Origin: CAIKLP01 sp965279595
GTDB taxonomy: Bacteria > Bacteroidota > Bacteroidia > Sphingobacteriales > Sphingobacteriaceae
Direction: 5' to 3'
Assembly: GCA_965279595.1 (NCBI GenBank)
Contig: OZ257246.1
Span: forward strand, 744,001 to 808,000
Length of the DNA stretch: 64,000 nucleotides
The position numbers were made by a program, and so were the translations under genes. Below the pieces are notes generated by a model. That model saw only the letters and a program-made list of their open reading frames with translations, was not told where the DNA came from and did no database searches. Below, piece after piece: positions 36,351-45,706 of this stretch (positions are counted from its first letter, which is position 1; each line of letters opens with the position of its first letter).

Positions 36351-37223
36351 TTAAGAATACAATATAACAGAAGAAAGACTTCTGGTAGAGAAAACACTTT
36401 GCATTGGATTCACACACATTACAGGAATTTGTTCTGCATTGTTGATTACTTGTTGCTCTGCAGGTCCTAAAATTAAATCTTTCAAATCTTTATCCAAAGT
36501 AGTAAGCATAATGATTAAATCTGCGTTTACTTTTTTTGCATACTTTACAAAATCATCAGAAAAATCACTTTTACTTTCTTGTTCAGCAATTTCAAATTGA
36601 ACCTCATGTCCTTCTAATTGACGTGCCATAAAGTTTGCATTGTTTCTGATGTGATTGCTCTTCTCTTCATCATTACTATGTTGTTTGTACAACACCACTT
36701 TTGATCCAAATATTTTTGCGAATGTAATTGTTTGCAATGTTTTTTGTTTTGTTTCAAAAGTATCATCAACTGGAACTACAATTGTATCATATCCTTCATG
36801 AACAGGTGCTTTATGTTGTACAATAATTACAGGCATTTTACTGCTACCTACAACTTTTAAAGCGCGTGCTCCAGTTAGATGCTGCATACCTTTAACACCA
36901 TGAGTACCCATCACTATCAATGATGCATTTAATTCTGAAGCTTCTTCACCAATTGTTGTAAATATACTTCCTTCTTTCATCACAAAATCAATTTCAACAT
37001 TGTATTTGCTAGCATACATTTTACTTCTTTCATCCATAACAGTCAACAAAGTTTCAAGACCTTTATTTTGCTTTTTAAGCTCGGCTCTTGATTCATCATT
37101 GATCACATGAAACAAGGTTATTTTATCATTATCTTTTTTTGCAATGATTGCTGCATAAGCAATGGCATTAGTGGCAACTTCAGTAAAGTCGTCGGGTACT
37201 AGAATACATTTTTTGATTTCCAT
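36351..37223 (-). CDS. Tandem-domain universal stress protein
   Basis: A 290-residue protein of two UspA domains (about 1-140 and 148-285), a common Bacteroidota arrangement. The first domain has the opening L-V-P-x-D-F-T-E-x-A-x-x-A and the nucleotide-loop-like MGTHGVKGMQHLTG near 106-119. The second is more diverged (V-P-V-D-D-T-F-E-T-K at its start, and its G-rich loop is lost). Such proteins are cytoplasmic and accumulate in starvation or stress. A clear TATCTTTG -7 box lies upstream. Single-gene unit. Confidence 0.93.
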   Translation of the reverse strand: MEIKKCILVPDDFTEVATNAIAYAAIIAKKDNDKITLFHVINDESRAELKKQNKGLETLLTVMDERSKMYASKYNVEIDFVMKEGSIFTTIGEEASELNASLIVMGTHGVKGMQHLTGARALKVVGSSKMPVIIVQHKAPVHEGYDTIVVPVDDTFETKQKTLQTITFAKIFGSKVVLYKQHSNDEEKSNHIRNNANFMARQLEGHEVQFEIAEQESKSDFSDDFVKYAKKVNADLIIMLTTLDKDLKDLILGPAEQQVINNAEQIPVMCVNPMQSVFSTRSLSSVILYS

Positions 37224-37258
37224 ACACTATAATTTTGGGGTAATTGGGTGATAAATAA

Positions 37259-37266
37259 CAAAGATA
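37259..37266 (-). promoter_or_regulatory. -7 box of the universal stress gene
   Basis: TATCTTTG on the minus strand is a perfect TAnnTTTG match 36 bases before the Usp start codon. Confidence 0.5.
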
Positions 37267-37351
37267 TAAACATAATCGAATTTTGCACTTTCGAATTATC
37301 TGCCGATTAAAAATACACAGGATTTATATAAATTCCCAAACGAAGACCCTT

Positions 37352-39184
37352 TTATTTACCATTCAGTTGTTCTACAAAGTACATTTTCAACTGTCCTTTG
37401 TTTTTAGCTGTGAGCTCTCCTCGGTATTTGCATTCGAACTTTTGCCCAATCAAATCAAATGTTTTTTGAGAAATATTTATTCTTCCTGCTTCTGAATTTT
37501 GTTCCATTCTTGCAGCGGTATTTACAGTATCTCCCCAAATGTCATAGGCAAATTTCTTAACGCCTACCACCCCAGCTACTAAAGGACCAGAATGAACACC
37601 TACTCGAATTTCAAAAAGTCCTCCATTCTTTTTCCTTTCTTTTGTAAATTCAATGATATCAAGGGCAGCGAGAATAGTTCTTTCTGCATGTTCGATTGTT
37701 GGATTCGGAACACCACATACTGCTAAATATGCATCTCCAATTGTTTTTATTTTTTCGAGTCCGTGCTTTTCTGCAATGGCATCAAAAGCTTTAAAGTATT
37801 GGTGAATTTCGGCTACTAAATCTTTAGGACTGAGACTTTCACTGATGCCAGTAAAATTCACAAAGTCAGTGAATAGCACAGATACTTCATCAAACTGTTG
37901 TGCATCAACCTCGCCTTTCAATTTTAATTCTTCTGCAACTTCTGATGGTAAAATATTTAACAACAATTCATCACTTCTCTTTTTCGCTTTATTGATTTTA
38001 TTTCTTTGTCTGAAAAACACAGCAGCAAATAATAACACAATTGCAAAGCCTCCAACAAATGTATTTCTAAGTAGTTTTTGTCTTTGCAATTCCTTGATAC
38101 TTATTGCATCTTTTTTTTCTTGCTCTGCTTTTGCAGTGAACTCCTTTCTGTCAAATTCACTTTGGTACTGATGGCGAATTGCTGATTTTTGATTCTCGAT
38201 TTTTTTTACTCTTTCCACTGCAACTTTTTCAATTTCAAAATACTCTAAAGCCTTTCGGTAATTGCCTTTTCTTTGATAAATCAATCCTAAAAGATTAGCT
38301 GATTCACTTATATTTACAGGCATGTCAACTTCATTAGCAACTTGCATAGCAATGCTAGCATGTTCCAATGCTTCTTTAATTTTTCCTTGATCAAATTCAA
38401 TCTTAGCTAGACCAATTAAGTTTACAACATAGCCTTTCTTATTTCCAATTTCTTGTGCCAATTCAATGCCTTCTTCAAAATACTTTATTGCATTTATAAA
38501 ATCTTTTCGCTTATAAAAAACATCACCTAATCCCTTTGTGACAATAGTAGTAATTTGATTTTTTAAGTTATGCTTTCTTGCAATTAAATAAGCTCTATGA
38601 TAATATTCATATTGCTTCTCAACATTGTTCTTTTTTGAATAAATTACAGCAATGTTATTAAGTGTAGCAGTGAGGTCTTTGTGGTTTGTTGAATTGATTT
38701 GCATTGCCAGCGCTTTCTCATAGCTTCTGAGAGCCATATCAGTTTCACCAATACGATCATAAACCGCACCTGTGCTACTATATATTAAAGCAAGTCCAGT
38801 TAAATTATTTATCTCCCTATAAATTTTCTCACAAGCAGAATAATATTCAAAAGTTTTAACATAATCAGCCTGTTCTGCAGATTCGAATCCTTTATTGTTT
38901 AAATAAGTTCCATAATAAACAGTAGCGCAATGTACAATATCAGCCTGGCTGCTTTTCCTCAATTTTTGCGAAAGTATTCCCAATTGTTCATTGTATTTTT
39001 GCCATTCTCCATCAGCTGCATTATCTGAAAGGTCACTCAAAATTATCAGTTTGGAAGTGTCATCAGGTGTTGATTTTAAAACCTTGACTAATGAATCTAT
39101 ATAAGATTGTTCTTGCGCATGTAATACTGTGTTGCCAAAAAGAATTAGAAGGAAACTAATAATTGTGAATTTTATTTTCATCAT
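37352..39184 (-). CDS. TPR-containing membrane class III adenylate cyclase
   Basis: A 610-residue cyclase making cAMP from ATP. It has a signal peptide (ends LHAQ), about six TPR repeats in the periplasm (about 85-330), a membrane helix near 372-392 and a cytoplasmic class III catalytic domain (433-605). The metal-binding aspartates are Asp440 (LFTDF) and Asp484 (TIGDAY). The adenine-selecting pair is Lys480 and Asp548 (YDIWGD), and the transition-state residues Asn555 and Arg559 (NTAARM) are present. The enzyme should therefore be active and ATP-specific. The TPR region probably senses a periplasmic partner. An HD-domain gene lies just upstream on the same strand. Confidence 0.93.
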   Translation of the reverse strand: MMKIKFTIISFLLILFGNTVLHAQEQSYIDSLVKVLKSTPDDTSKLIILSDLSDNAADGEWQKYNEQLGILSQKLRKSSQADIVHCATVYYGTYLNNKGFESAEQADYVKTFEYYSACEKIYREINNLTGLALIYSSTGAVYDRIGETDMALRSYEKALAMQINSTNHKDLTATLNNIAVIYSKKNNVEKQYEYYHRAYLIARKHNLKNQITTIVTKGLGDVFYKRKDFINAIKYFEEGIELAQEIGNKKGYVVNLIGLAKIEFDQGKIKEALEHASIAMQVANEVDMPVNISESANLLGLIYQRKGNYRKALEYFEIEKVAVERVKKIENQKSAIRHQYQSEFDRKEFTAKAEQEKKDAISIKELQRQKLLRNTFVGGFAIVLLFAAVFFRQRNKINKAKKRSDELLLNILPSEVAEELKLKGEVDAQQFDEVSVLFTDFVNFTGISESLSPKDLVAEIHQYFKAFDAIAEKHGLEKIKTIGDAYLAVCGVPNPTIEHAERTILAALDIIEFTKERKKNGGLFEIRVGVHSGPLVAGVVGVKKFAYDIWGDTVNTAARMEQNSEAGRINISQKTFDLIGQKFECKYRGELTAKNKGQLKMYFVEQLNGK

Positions 39185-39312
39185 AATTGCTTAGGGTTAT
39201 AGACAATTCAAAATGCTTATTCTATAAACTAAAAATGCTTCAAACAATATAATTGAGTTTATAGACTGGCAATCTTTAATAAACGAATTTAACTAATCAG
39301 GTTTGATAAAAA

Positions 39313-39891
39313 CTAAGTCAGTTTATTTTTCACTGAATTCAGGTTTTGCATTTTCACTGGATTCCGGTATTGTTTTGAATAAGAAGTAAAAAACTGATGT
39401 GCTTCTAAAAAGCGTACTTGTAAATGATTCCACTGTTCTATGTTTTCAATCAATCCAAAAGTTTTTAATTCCAAATAAAGGTTATTACCAACTTTTTCAA
39501 AATCATTGCGACCCAAATAATCTAGATCAGCATCACAAATAATTTCTTCTAGTTTGTTTTGTGGTGTTTGAGGAATTCGAGTTGCCATTATCATTCCACA
39601 AATAATTTCAATTTCATTTTCAGAATAATCAAAGTTCGGTAATATTTCACGAGCCAATTCACAACTTTTTATTTCATGTTCAACTGATTGATAAATGAAC
39701 CCAATATCATGCAACCATGCAGCGGTGATCAATAAATTTGTATCGCTTCGACTTGTATTTTCTTCAACAGAAATTCTTTGCACGGCTTCAACTACATCTA
39801 TAGTATGTTCAACGCTATGATATGTGAAGTCAGGAGAGAGTTCTGTTCTCAATTGGTTTAACATAAAGGTGGATAGTTGTTCTAGTTCCAT
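39313..39891 (-). CDS. HD-domain phosphohydrolase
   Basis: A 192-residue soluble protein with the HD superfamily metal motifs: His in YHSVEHTIDV (about 27), the HD pair in AAWLHDIGF (about 77-78) and Asp in ICDADLDYLG (about 142). The extra D-A-D-x-D-Y-L-G resembles HD domains of the metal-dependent phosphohydrolase/YfbR-RelA group. It lies upstream of, and co-directional with, the adenylate cyclase (129-base gap), so a role in nucleotide turnover is possible but not shown. Confidence 0.85.
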   Translation of the reverse strand: MELEQLSTFMLNQLRTELSPDFTYHSVEHTIDVVEAVQRISVEENTSRSDTNLLITAAWLHDIGFIYQSVEHEIKSCELAREILPNFDYSENEIEIICGMIMATRIPQTPQNKLEEIICDADLDYLGRNDFEKVGNNLYLELKTFGLIENIEQWNHLQVRFLEAHQFFTSYSKQYRNPVKMQNLNSVKNKLT

Positions 39892-39894
39892 TAG

Positions 39895-40071
39895 CTATTC
39901 AACAAATTTTGTGTTTATAAAATTGAATTGGATCAAAACTTCTGACACTAAAGAATCAGATTCGTTTTTTAAATTCCAAATTGAATTCGAAGAATCAAGA
40001 TTACTTTGAAAAGAAATTGAAACTAGCAATTGCAAAAAGTACTTTAGAAGAATTGATTTTTTAAAATTCAT
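39895..40071 (-). CDS. Small hypothetical ORF upstream of the HD gene
   Basis: A 58-codon frame whose stop lies 4 bases before the HD-gene ATG. The product starts MNFKKSILLKYFLQLLVSISF, like a weak signal peptide, then is Asn/Ser-rich. No family is recognised. It sits at the edge of a decayed region and may itself be a remnant. Confidence 0.25.
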   Translation of the reverse strand: MNFKKSILLKYFLQLLVSISFQSNLDSSNSIWNLKNESDSLVSEVLIQFNFINTKFVE

Positions 40072-40129
40072 GAGATGAAAATTAAAGTATACAATAAATA
40101 AATCTAATATACTGCTTTTTTAGGCATTT

Positions 40130-40420
40130 CAGTTTCTTGAGACCAAATGTGTTGAGTTATGAATCCAAGAATGAATCATCGATTCAATTTCTAATTTAGT
40201 ATGAATTAAGCTAGAAAATTGATTAGAATTCCTTCCAAATGCATAATTCAATTGCAATGATAGACTTAATGAGAAGAATTCACCAATTCTAAATGGTGTA
40301 ATAAGTGCTTTTATAATTAAATTCCTTTCAGAATTTTAAATTATAATCTCCAAATATTAATCCATATCGACCAAATTCACATTCAAATATTCAACAAAAT
40401 TTTAAAGTAGTAATTTCAAT
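40130..40420 (-). pseudogene. Probable remnant of an outer-membrane beta-barrel gene
   Basis: On the minus strand two adjacent frames give alternating aromatic/polar strands typical of barrel proteins: FGRYGLIFGDYNLKF, then after a stop and frame change PFRIGEFFSLSLSLQLNYAFG. Stops and a shift break any complete frame. The identity of the former gene cannot be told. Confidence 0.3.
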
Positions 40421-40630
40421 TTATATATAAGGAGAACTCAGAGTCGCCCAAAAGGATGAAAGAAATTACTAATTACAATTTTATTATGAAAGCAAAATTT
40501 TTATTCTAATGCTATTTATCTTTAAGGATTTTATCACTCCATGTGATAAAATCTAGTAAAGATTGAACCAAGTACAGTTAAACAATAACTGATAACGGCT
40601 GACAAAGTGGATCAAGATTTGCAATTTTAA

Positions 40631-40786
40631 ATTGATGAATTTATTCCTGTTTGTTCCAAAAGATATGTAAATGGGAACTTTGCAAATAACAAAGTCGGTA
40701 TTAAAGTAAAAATTGACTCTACATCTATGACCTATAAAGAAACTTTAATATTGCGATTTACAAAAGAAATTTTTGATGCAATTTAG
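40631..40786 (+). pseudogene. Orphan coding fragment without a start
   Basis: A 51-codon open stretch between two stops with protein-like composition (VNGNFANNKVGIKVKID, ending FTKEIFDAI) but no start codon. It may be the tail of a decayed gene. No family is recognised. Confidence 0.3.
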
Positions 40787-40914
40787 TAAACTGTTAAAAC
40801 AAGCTTAAAAGTTGCTTTTCATTTAATTGAGAAGAAGCAAATAGGGCCTACTTGGTAGCAACCTTGAATAGTATTTTGATTTATGCGTCTGTTAAATTTT
40901 GACTGGCGCATAAA

Positions 40915-41613
40915 TTAAAAACTAAACATTGATAAAATCTCTTCCCTATGTGCTCTGCTTACATCAACTTTATCTCCATTATGCATTACTAAAAACAAAC
41001 CCTCATTTTTTTTGAGTTCACTAATCTCTTTTAAATTCACAATATGTGATTGATGACAACGAAAGAATAAAGTTGATGGCAACAAGTCCTCAAAATATTT
41101 AATATTCTTACTCACCACTTTATTTGAATTGCCGTAATAAACAGTAGTATAATTCCCTTCTCCTTTTAAATGAATGATATCTTTCACATTCACATATGTA
41201 TATCCGGTTAAATCTGCTAATGCAATTTTTCCATTTTCATCAATTGGCTTTTTTACTTGTGCACTCAACTTATCAATTGCCAATTGCAATTCTTCAATGA
41301 TAATTGGTTTTAATAAATAATCCTCTGCTTTAATTCTCAATGCTTTGATGGCATGCTCCGAACTGGCTGTAGTAAAAATGACAACAAAATCACGACTCGG
41401 AAATGTCTCTAATAAATCAAACCCAGTACCACCGGGCATGTCAATATCCAACAAAACAACATCAGGCTTTTTTTGATTAATTAGTTTGATGCCATCTAAT
41501 GCTGTTCTCGCAGTTCCTACAATTTCTGCATTTTGTATGAAATTTTGAATCATTAGCTCTAAACTTTCTATCGCATCTAATTCGTCATCAATTATAATTA
41601 ACTTAAGATTCAT
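40915..41613 (-). CDS. LytTR-family response regulator
   Basis: A 232-residue response regulator. The receiver domain (1-120) has the acidic pair Asp9/Asp10, phospho-acceptor Asp56 in LLDIDMPG and Lys in LLKP near 102. The C-terminal LytTR DNA-binding domain (about 130-232) shows the family strand motif with H-L-K-G-x-G-N-Y-T and FRCHQSHIVNL. One base separates it from the cognate kinase upstream, so they form a two-component operon. The target genes are not identifiable here. Confidence 0.96.
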   Translation of the reverse strand: MNLKLIIIDDELDAIESLELMIQNFIQNAEIVGTARTALDGIKLINQKKPDVVLLDIDMPGGTGFDLLETFPSRDFVVIFTTASSEHAIKALRIKAEDYLLKPIIIEELQLAIDKLSAQVKKPIDENGKIALADLTGYTYVNVKDIIHLKGEGNYTTVYYGNSNKVVSKNIKYFEDLLPSTLFFRCHQSHIVNLKEISELKKNEGLFLVMHNGDKVDVSRAHREEILSMFSF

Positions 41614-41614
41614 A

Positions 41615-44533
41615 CTAATTAACTAGGGTTTTATAAGGCAAAGATAATTTTATTAGTGTTCCAAAAACATTTCCCTTTGCATCAATTCTATTTATTTGCT
41701 CAAAAACATAAGGGAGTTTTACTTCTTTATTAATCAATTCCAATCTCTTTTTTGTGATAGCAACACCATAGCTTGATTTAATAGGATTTTCACTTTTATT
41801 GATTGCTTGAGCATTTTTAAATCCAATACCATTGTCAATAATTTCACAAATAAGAATTGAATTGTGGAATGTAAAAACAACTTTAAGCTCTCCTTTTCTT
41901 TCTTTCAATTCTTTCAATCCATGAATAATCGCATTCTCTACGAATGGCTGTATTAACATACTTGGAATTTGGATATTCTCCACAACACTATTATTTGAAA
42001 TTGAAATCTCGTATTCAAATTGATCTTTAAATCGTAATTTTTCTAACTCTAAATAGGTATTCAATAATTTTATTTCACTATCAATTGGAATCCATTTTAA
42101 GTTAGCATGATCTAAACTTAAACGCATCAATCTACTGAACCTTCCCAAATACTTAATGGCATTCAATTGATCAGATTTTAGGATAAAATTTTGAATACTA
42201 TTCAAAGCATTAAAAATAAAATGAGGATTAACTTGTGCAAGTAGCGCCTGCTGCTCATTTAAAAGCATCTCTTCTTTCTCTCTATTTCTTTGCTGCTCGT
42301 TTCGAATTCGAAATCTGAAATAAAAATAAATCAAAAGAGAAATAAGAGATGTCATTAAACCATAAAACCAATAAGTTTTCCAGAAAGGAGGAGGAATGGT
42401 AAAACGATACTGTTCCTTATTTTGAGATGTAAAACCATCTTCATTGATAGCAACTACTTCAAAAGTGTAGGTGCCAAAATCCAAAGAATTGAATTCTACA
42501 TTATTTTGATTTAGCTTTCTCCAAGTAGAGTCCAAGCCTTTTAATCTATAATTAAATTTTATATTTTGACCAGCTCGATAGGCAACTGCATTGAAGTGAA
42601 ATTGGATTCTTTGATCATCATAAGTAAATGGATAATTCAATCTTGGTGAAATATTACTTTGATTTAAGGTTGAAATATTTATCAATTCAATTTTAGGTTT
42701 TTTGTTGTTGATTAAATTAATTGTTGAAGGAAAAGCAATCAGTTTGTTTTGAGCAACAACATAAACTTTTCTATTTTGTAAATATATTTTCCGAATATCG
42801 TTAAATGGAAATCCATTCTCCACCGACAAATAACTTAGTTTCGGTTTATTAATATTATTCAAATCAATTCTCACAACACCTTTCTGCGTGGCAGCCCAAA
42901 CAACATTACCTTCAATGGCTAAATCATTAACCATATTGTTTTGAACAGATTCTCCCAAAGTAAGCTCATTAACTTTTTCATCTTGAATAATAAATATTCC
43001 TAAGCCTAAAGATGAAAGAACAATACTTCCATTTTCAATTTCTTTAATATTATTTATTCGAATATTTATTTTGTCTTTTTTATAATACTCCTTTTGCTTT
43101 CCTCTTAAATTGACTATTCCATCATTTACTCCAACCCATATTGTTTTTTTTGAATCAATATATAAAGCAAAAGGTGCAGTTTCTAATAATGTTAGATTTT
43201 CAGGTGGCAAATTCAAATGTTTAATTTCAATTTTTTTAACGTTTGAAACATTGGCTGCTACCCAATAATTACCATCAGAAGTAATACACTTCCCCAATCC
43301 ACCTAATTGCTTTAGTGTTTTTCCATTCTCATTGAGCAGATATAATCCATCAGAAAAACCAACTAATAATCGTTGATGCAATTGATCAAAGTATAAATCA
43401 TTACAAATAGAAATTTGTGATGTATTGGAATTAAATGTTTCACTTGTAAACTTTGTAATTCCATCTTCTTGAATTAATATTCTATTTTTGTTAGTGGCAA
43501 TAAATAATTTTTTTTGCCTATCTCCAGTAATCTCTTTGATGTCTTCATTAATTTTTAATTCAGGAATATTGACGTATTCAATTTCAATTTTAGGAATATA
43601 ATAAACTCCTTGGTTGTAAGTGCTAAACCAATAACCCCCTTCAAAATCTTGTTGCACATCAGTTATGGTTTGGTTGCTAAAATAGCAACGACCATTTTTT
43701 TGATTAATGGTTTCTGAAGGCTTATAAAGCTTAACTCCATTGTAAAAGAAGCAAAGCCAAAGATCACCATTAGCATCCAAATACATATTTAAAATTGGAA
43801 CATCAAATTCATTGCTTGCAATTATTCTACCATTTTTTAAAACATAAATCCATTTATCAAAACTGACTATTGTTTCCCCATTTTTTCTTTGAGCAGAAAA
43901 AGTTTTGAAATTCAAGGTGGTAAAACCCTTCTTAATATTTTGAAATTGATAAGGTAAAACTTCGGCAATGTTTTTTCTTAATAGTGGTGGACTGAAAATA
44001 AATGCAGATGCATTACTGATTTTATCATACCTCAACTCACTGATTAACGTGCTATCATATTCGAATTTTTCGTTATTGATTATTTTGATAAACCCTTTGC
44101 TGTTTGTACCTATTACAAACGGAACTTCCTCTTTAAACTGAATATTTAAAATATTTGAAGAAGCTGGTAACTTGATTAAATTTTGAAGTTTTTTATTTAA
44201 ATGATAGGACTCAAATTTATTAGCTTTGAAATAATGCAATGTTTTGTCATTGCAAACTGCCCATATCACCCCTTTCGGACTAAGGAATAATTTATAAACC
44301 AAATTATCACTTAATCCATCATTTACTGTATAATGTTTAAAGCTGGTACCATTGAAACGTGCAATTCCTCTATCAGTTCCAAACCACAAGTAACCTTGCG
44401 GATCAGCAATTACATCATAAACTTCATTGCTAGGCAGTCCATTGTTTGGATTGTATTGATAATAGATAGGATCTTGAGCAATACAAAATTTGACAGATGA
44501 AATTAAAAATACAAATGCTAAAACTTTATTCAC
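41615..44533 (-). CDS. LytS-type sensor histidine kinase with two-component propeller (Reg_prop/Y_Y_Y)
   Basis: A 972-residue kinase. A signal peptide (ends CIAQ) leads to a large periplasmic sensor of two seven-bladed propellers. Reg_prop repeats such as GYLWFGTDRGIARFNG start it, and a Y_Y_Y domain (about 640-735, ending F-T-I-P-P-P-F-W-K-T-W/Y-W-F) closes it. One membrane helix (about 738-758) is followed by a His_kinase domain with phospho-acceptor His in QVNPHFIFNALNSIQNF (about 795). A HATPase domain with P-F-V-E-N-A-I-x-H-G and DNGIGF completes the protein. This architecture is used by Bacteroidota for sensing extracellular ligands. It is the partner of the LytTR regulator one base downstream. 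The ligand is unknown. Confidence 0.95.
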   Translation of the reverse strand: MNKVLAFVFLISSVKFCIAQDPIYYQYNPNNGLPSNEVYDVIADPQGYLWFGTDRGIARFNGTSFKHYTVNDGLSDNLVYKLFLSPKGVIWAVCNDKTLHYFKANKFESYHLNKKLQNLIKLPASSNILNIQFKEEVPFVIGTNSKGFIKIINNEKFEYDSTLISELRYDKISNASAFIFSPPLLRKNIAEVLPYQFQNIKKGFTTLNFKTFSAQRKNGETIVSFDKWIYVLKNGRIIASNEFDVPILNMYLDANGDLWLCFFYNGVKLYKPSETINQKNGRCYFSNQTITDVQQDFEGGYWFSTYNQGVYYIPKIEIEYVNIPELKINEDIKEITGDRQKKLFIATNKNRILIQEDGITKFTSETFNSNTSQISICNDLYFDQLHQRLLVGFSDGLYLLNENGKTLKQLGGLGKCITSDGNYWVAANVSNVKKIEIKHLNLPPENLTLLETAPFALYIDSKKTIWVGVNDGIVNLRGKQKEYYKKDKINIRINNIKEIENGSIVLSSLGLGIFIIQDEKVNELTLGESVQNNMVNDLAIEGNVVWAATQKGVVRIDLNNINKPKLSYLSVENGFPFNDIRKIYLQNRKVYVVAQNKLIAFPSTINLINNKKPKIELINISTLNQSNISPRLNYPFTYDDQRIQFHFNAVAYRAGQNIKFNYRLKGLDSTWRKLNQNNVEFNSLDFGTYTFEVVAINEDGFTSQNKEQYRFTIPPPFWKTYWFYGLMTSLISLLIYFYFRFRIRNEQQRNREKEEMLLNEQQALLAQVNPHFIFNALNSIQNFILKSDQLNAIKYLGRFSRLMRLSLDHANLKWIPIDSEIKLLNTYLELEKLRFKDQFEYEISISNNSVVENIQIPSMLIQPFVENAIIHGLKELKERKGELKVVFTFHNSILICEIIDNGIGFKNAQAINKSENPIKSSYGVAITKKRLELINKEVKLPYVFEQINRIDAKGNVFGTLIKLSLPYKTLVN

Positions 44534-44786
44534 TAGTTCATGGGAAAATGATTGGTAATTTATGATTTATTTTTGGAAGGAGAAATGGGAAGAGAAAGTA
44601 TTAATTTTAAACTTTGATAAGTGCTTTATTTAAATCATTGCTTTATTTATCAATTTAATAAATATTATTAATAAAAATATTTGCAGGAAGTTGTATATCC
44701 AAGCGATCAAAAATGAAGAGATAAAAATTTTGGGAATGCAATTTTATTTAAATTGCTAGCATTTGTACTACTTGCCTAAATCAAAA

Positions 44787-44822
44787 AAACAAGTAGTTAA
44801 TTGATCAATTAACTACTTGTTT
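44787..44822. terminator. Perfect 18-base palindrome, terminator of the methyltransferase gene
   Basis: AAACAAGTAGTTAATTGA is followed directly by its exact complement, giving a 36-base palindrome with flanking A and T runs just after the stop of the minus-strand methyltransferase gene. Confidence 0.75.
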
Positions 44823-44830
44823 CTTGAAAA

Positions 44831-45613
44831 CTATTTCTCCGCCACAAATAATAAAAAATGATTCATTAAAAAATAAATGTCATCTACAACATGAAATTTT
44901 TTGATTGCTTCTGTAATTACTTCTTCAACAATTTGCTGATTATGTTTTTTTATAGCTGCTGCCGCCGGACCTGTGCCCATAAAGCTTTTCACCCCATCAC
45001 CTAGTTCTGCATAATTGAAAGGACAAGGAATTTGATTGCGAGAAAGTAATTTTAAGTTCTGACTATTTAAAATACTTTCTACTTTTCCATTTTCAGAAAG
45101 CGCGAAAGGTCCTGGTGTTCCAGCAGGAGGTGCTGGTAGTAATGTACCAATTGATTTTAAAACTTGAGTTGCATCACTTATTTCTGGTGTTGCCCAAATG
45201 GCTGCAACTAATTTTCCACCTGGTTTCAATACTCTTTTTGCTTCAGCAATTGCATTCTCAAAACTTCCGGCATATTGAAATGAATTGAATCCTACTACAA
45301 CATCAAATGTGTTTTCTTTGAAAGGCAATGCTTCTAAATCGCCTTCCATAAAAATGTTGTTTGGATTGCGTGTCTGCGCAACTTCTAAGAGTCCAGGTGC
45401 GGCATCAACACCAACAACCTGAGCGCCTACTGCAATTGCCATGGAACTAAATAAACCTGAACCACAGCCGGCATCTAACAAAAGGTCGCTTTTTGTTAGT
45501 TTTAATTGTGATAAGGTTTCATGATAAATTGGAAGAAACCAAGGTTCAAAATGTTTGGACCAATTATGCGGAGCAATACTCCACAAATCTCCTTGAATTA
45601 TTTTTGTACTCAT
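44831..45613 (-). CDS. Class I SAM-dependent methyltransferase (Methyltransf_11)
   Basis: A 260-residue soluble methyltransferase. SAM-binding motif I is LLDAGCGSGLFS (about 41-52). The acidic loop VVGVDAAPGLLE follows, then D-L-E-A-L-P-F for motif II and R-V-L-K-P-G-G-K-L for the post-motif. The length and these motifs match UbiE/arsenite-methyltransferase-like enzymes of the Methyltransf_11 type. The substrate cannot be told. A TACTTTTG -7 box precedes it and a perfect palindrome ends it. The adjacent AraC gene on the same strand, 93 bases upstream, may regulate it. Confidence 0.9.
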   Translation of the reverse strand: MSTKIIQGDLWSIAPHNWSKHFEPWFLPIYHETLSQLKLTKSDLLLDAGCGSGLFSSMAIAVGAQVVGVDAAPGLLEVAQTRNPNNIFMEGDLEALPFKENTFDVVVGFNSFQYAGSFENAIAEAKRVLKPGGKLVAAIWATPEISDATQVLKSIGTLLPAPPAGTPGPFALSENGKVESILNSQNLKLLSRNQIPCPFNYAELGDGVKSFMGTGPAAAAIKKHNQQIVEEVITEAIKKFHVVDDIYFLMNHFLLFVAEK

Positions 45614-45633
45614 AAATAATGTTTTTATAAGTG

Positions 45634-45641
45634 CAAAAGTA
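45634..45641 (-). promoter_or_regulatory. -7 box of the methyltransferase gene
   Basis: TACTTTTG on the minus strand matches TAnnTTTG and lies 21 bases before the start codon. Confidence 0.45.
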
Positions 45642-45706
45642 ACTTAGCTTTTAAAAATAAATTTGACTCAGAAGTTCGGAATGTTGACTTTAAAGATCAT
45701 CGTGTT

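Larger units (their letters stand above)
40072..40914. other. Gene-poor region with decayed coding sequence
   Basis: About 840 bases with no intact gene. Two stretches read like fragments of proteins (separate entries), and the rest is AT-rich without recognisable RNA or repeats. Confidence 0.5.
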
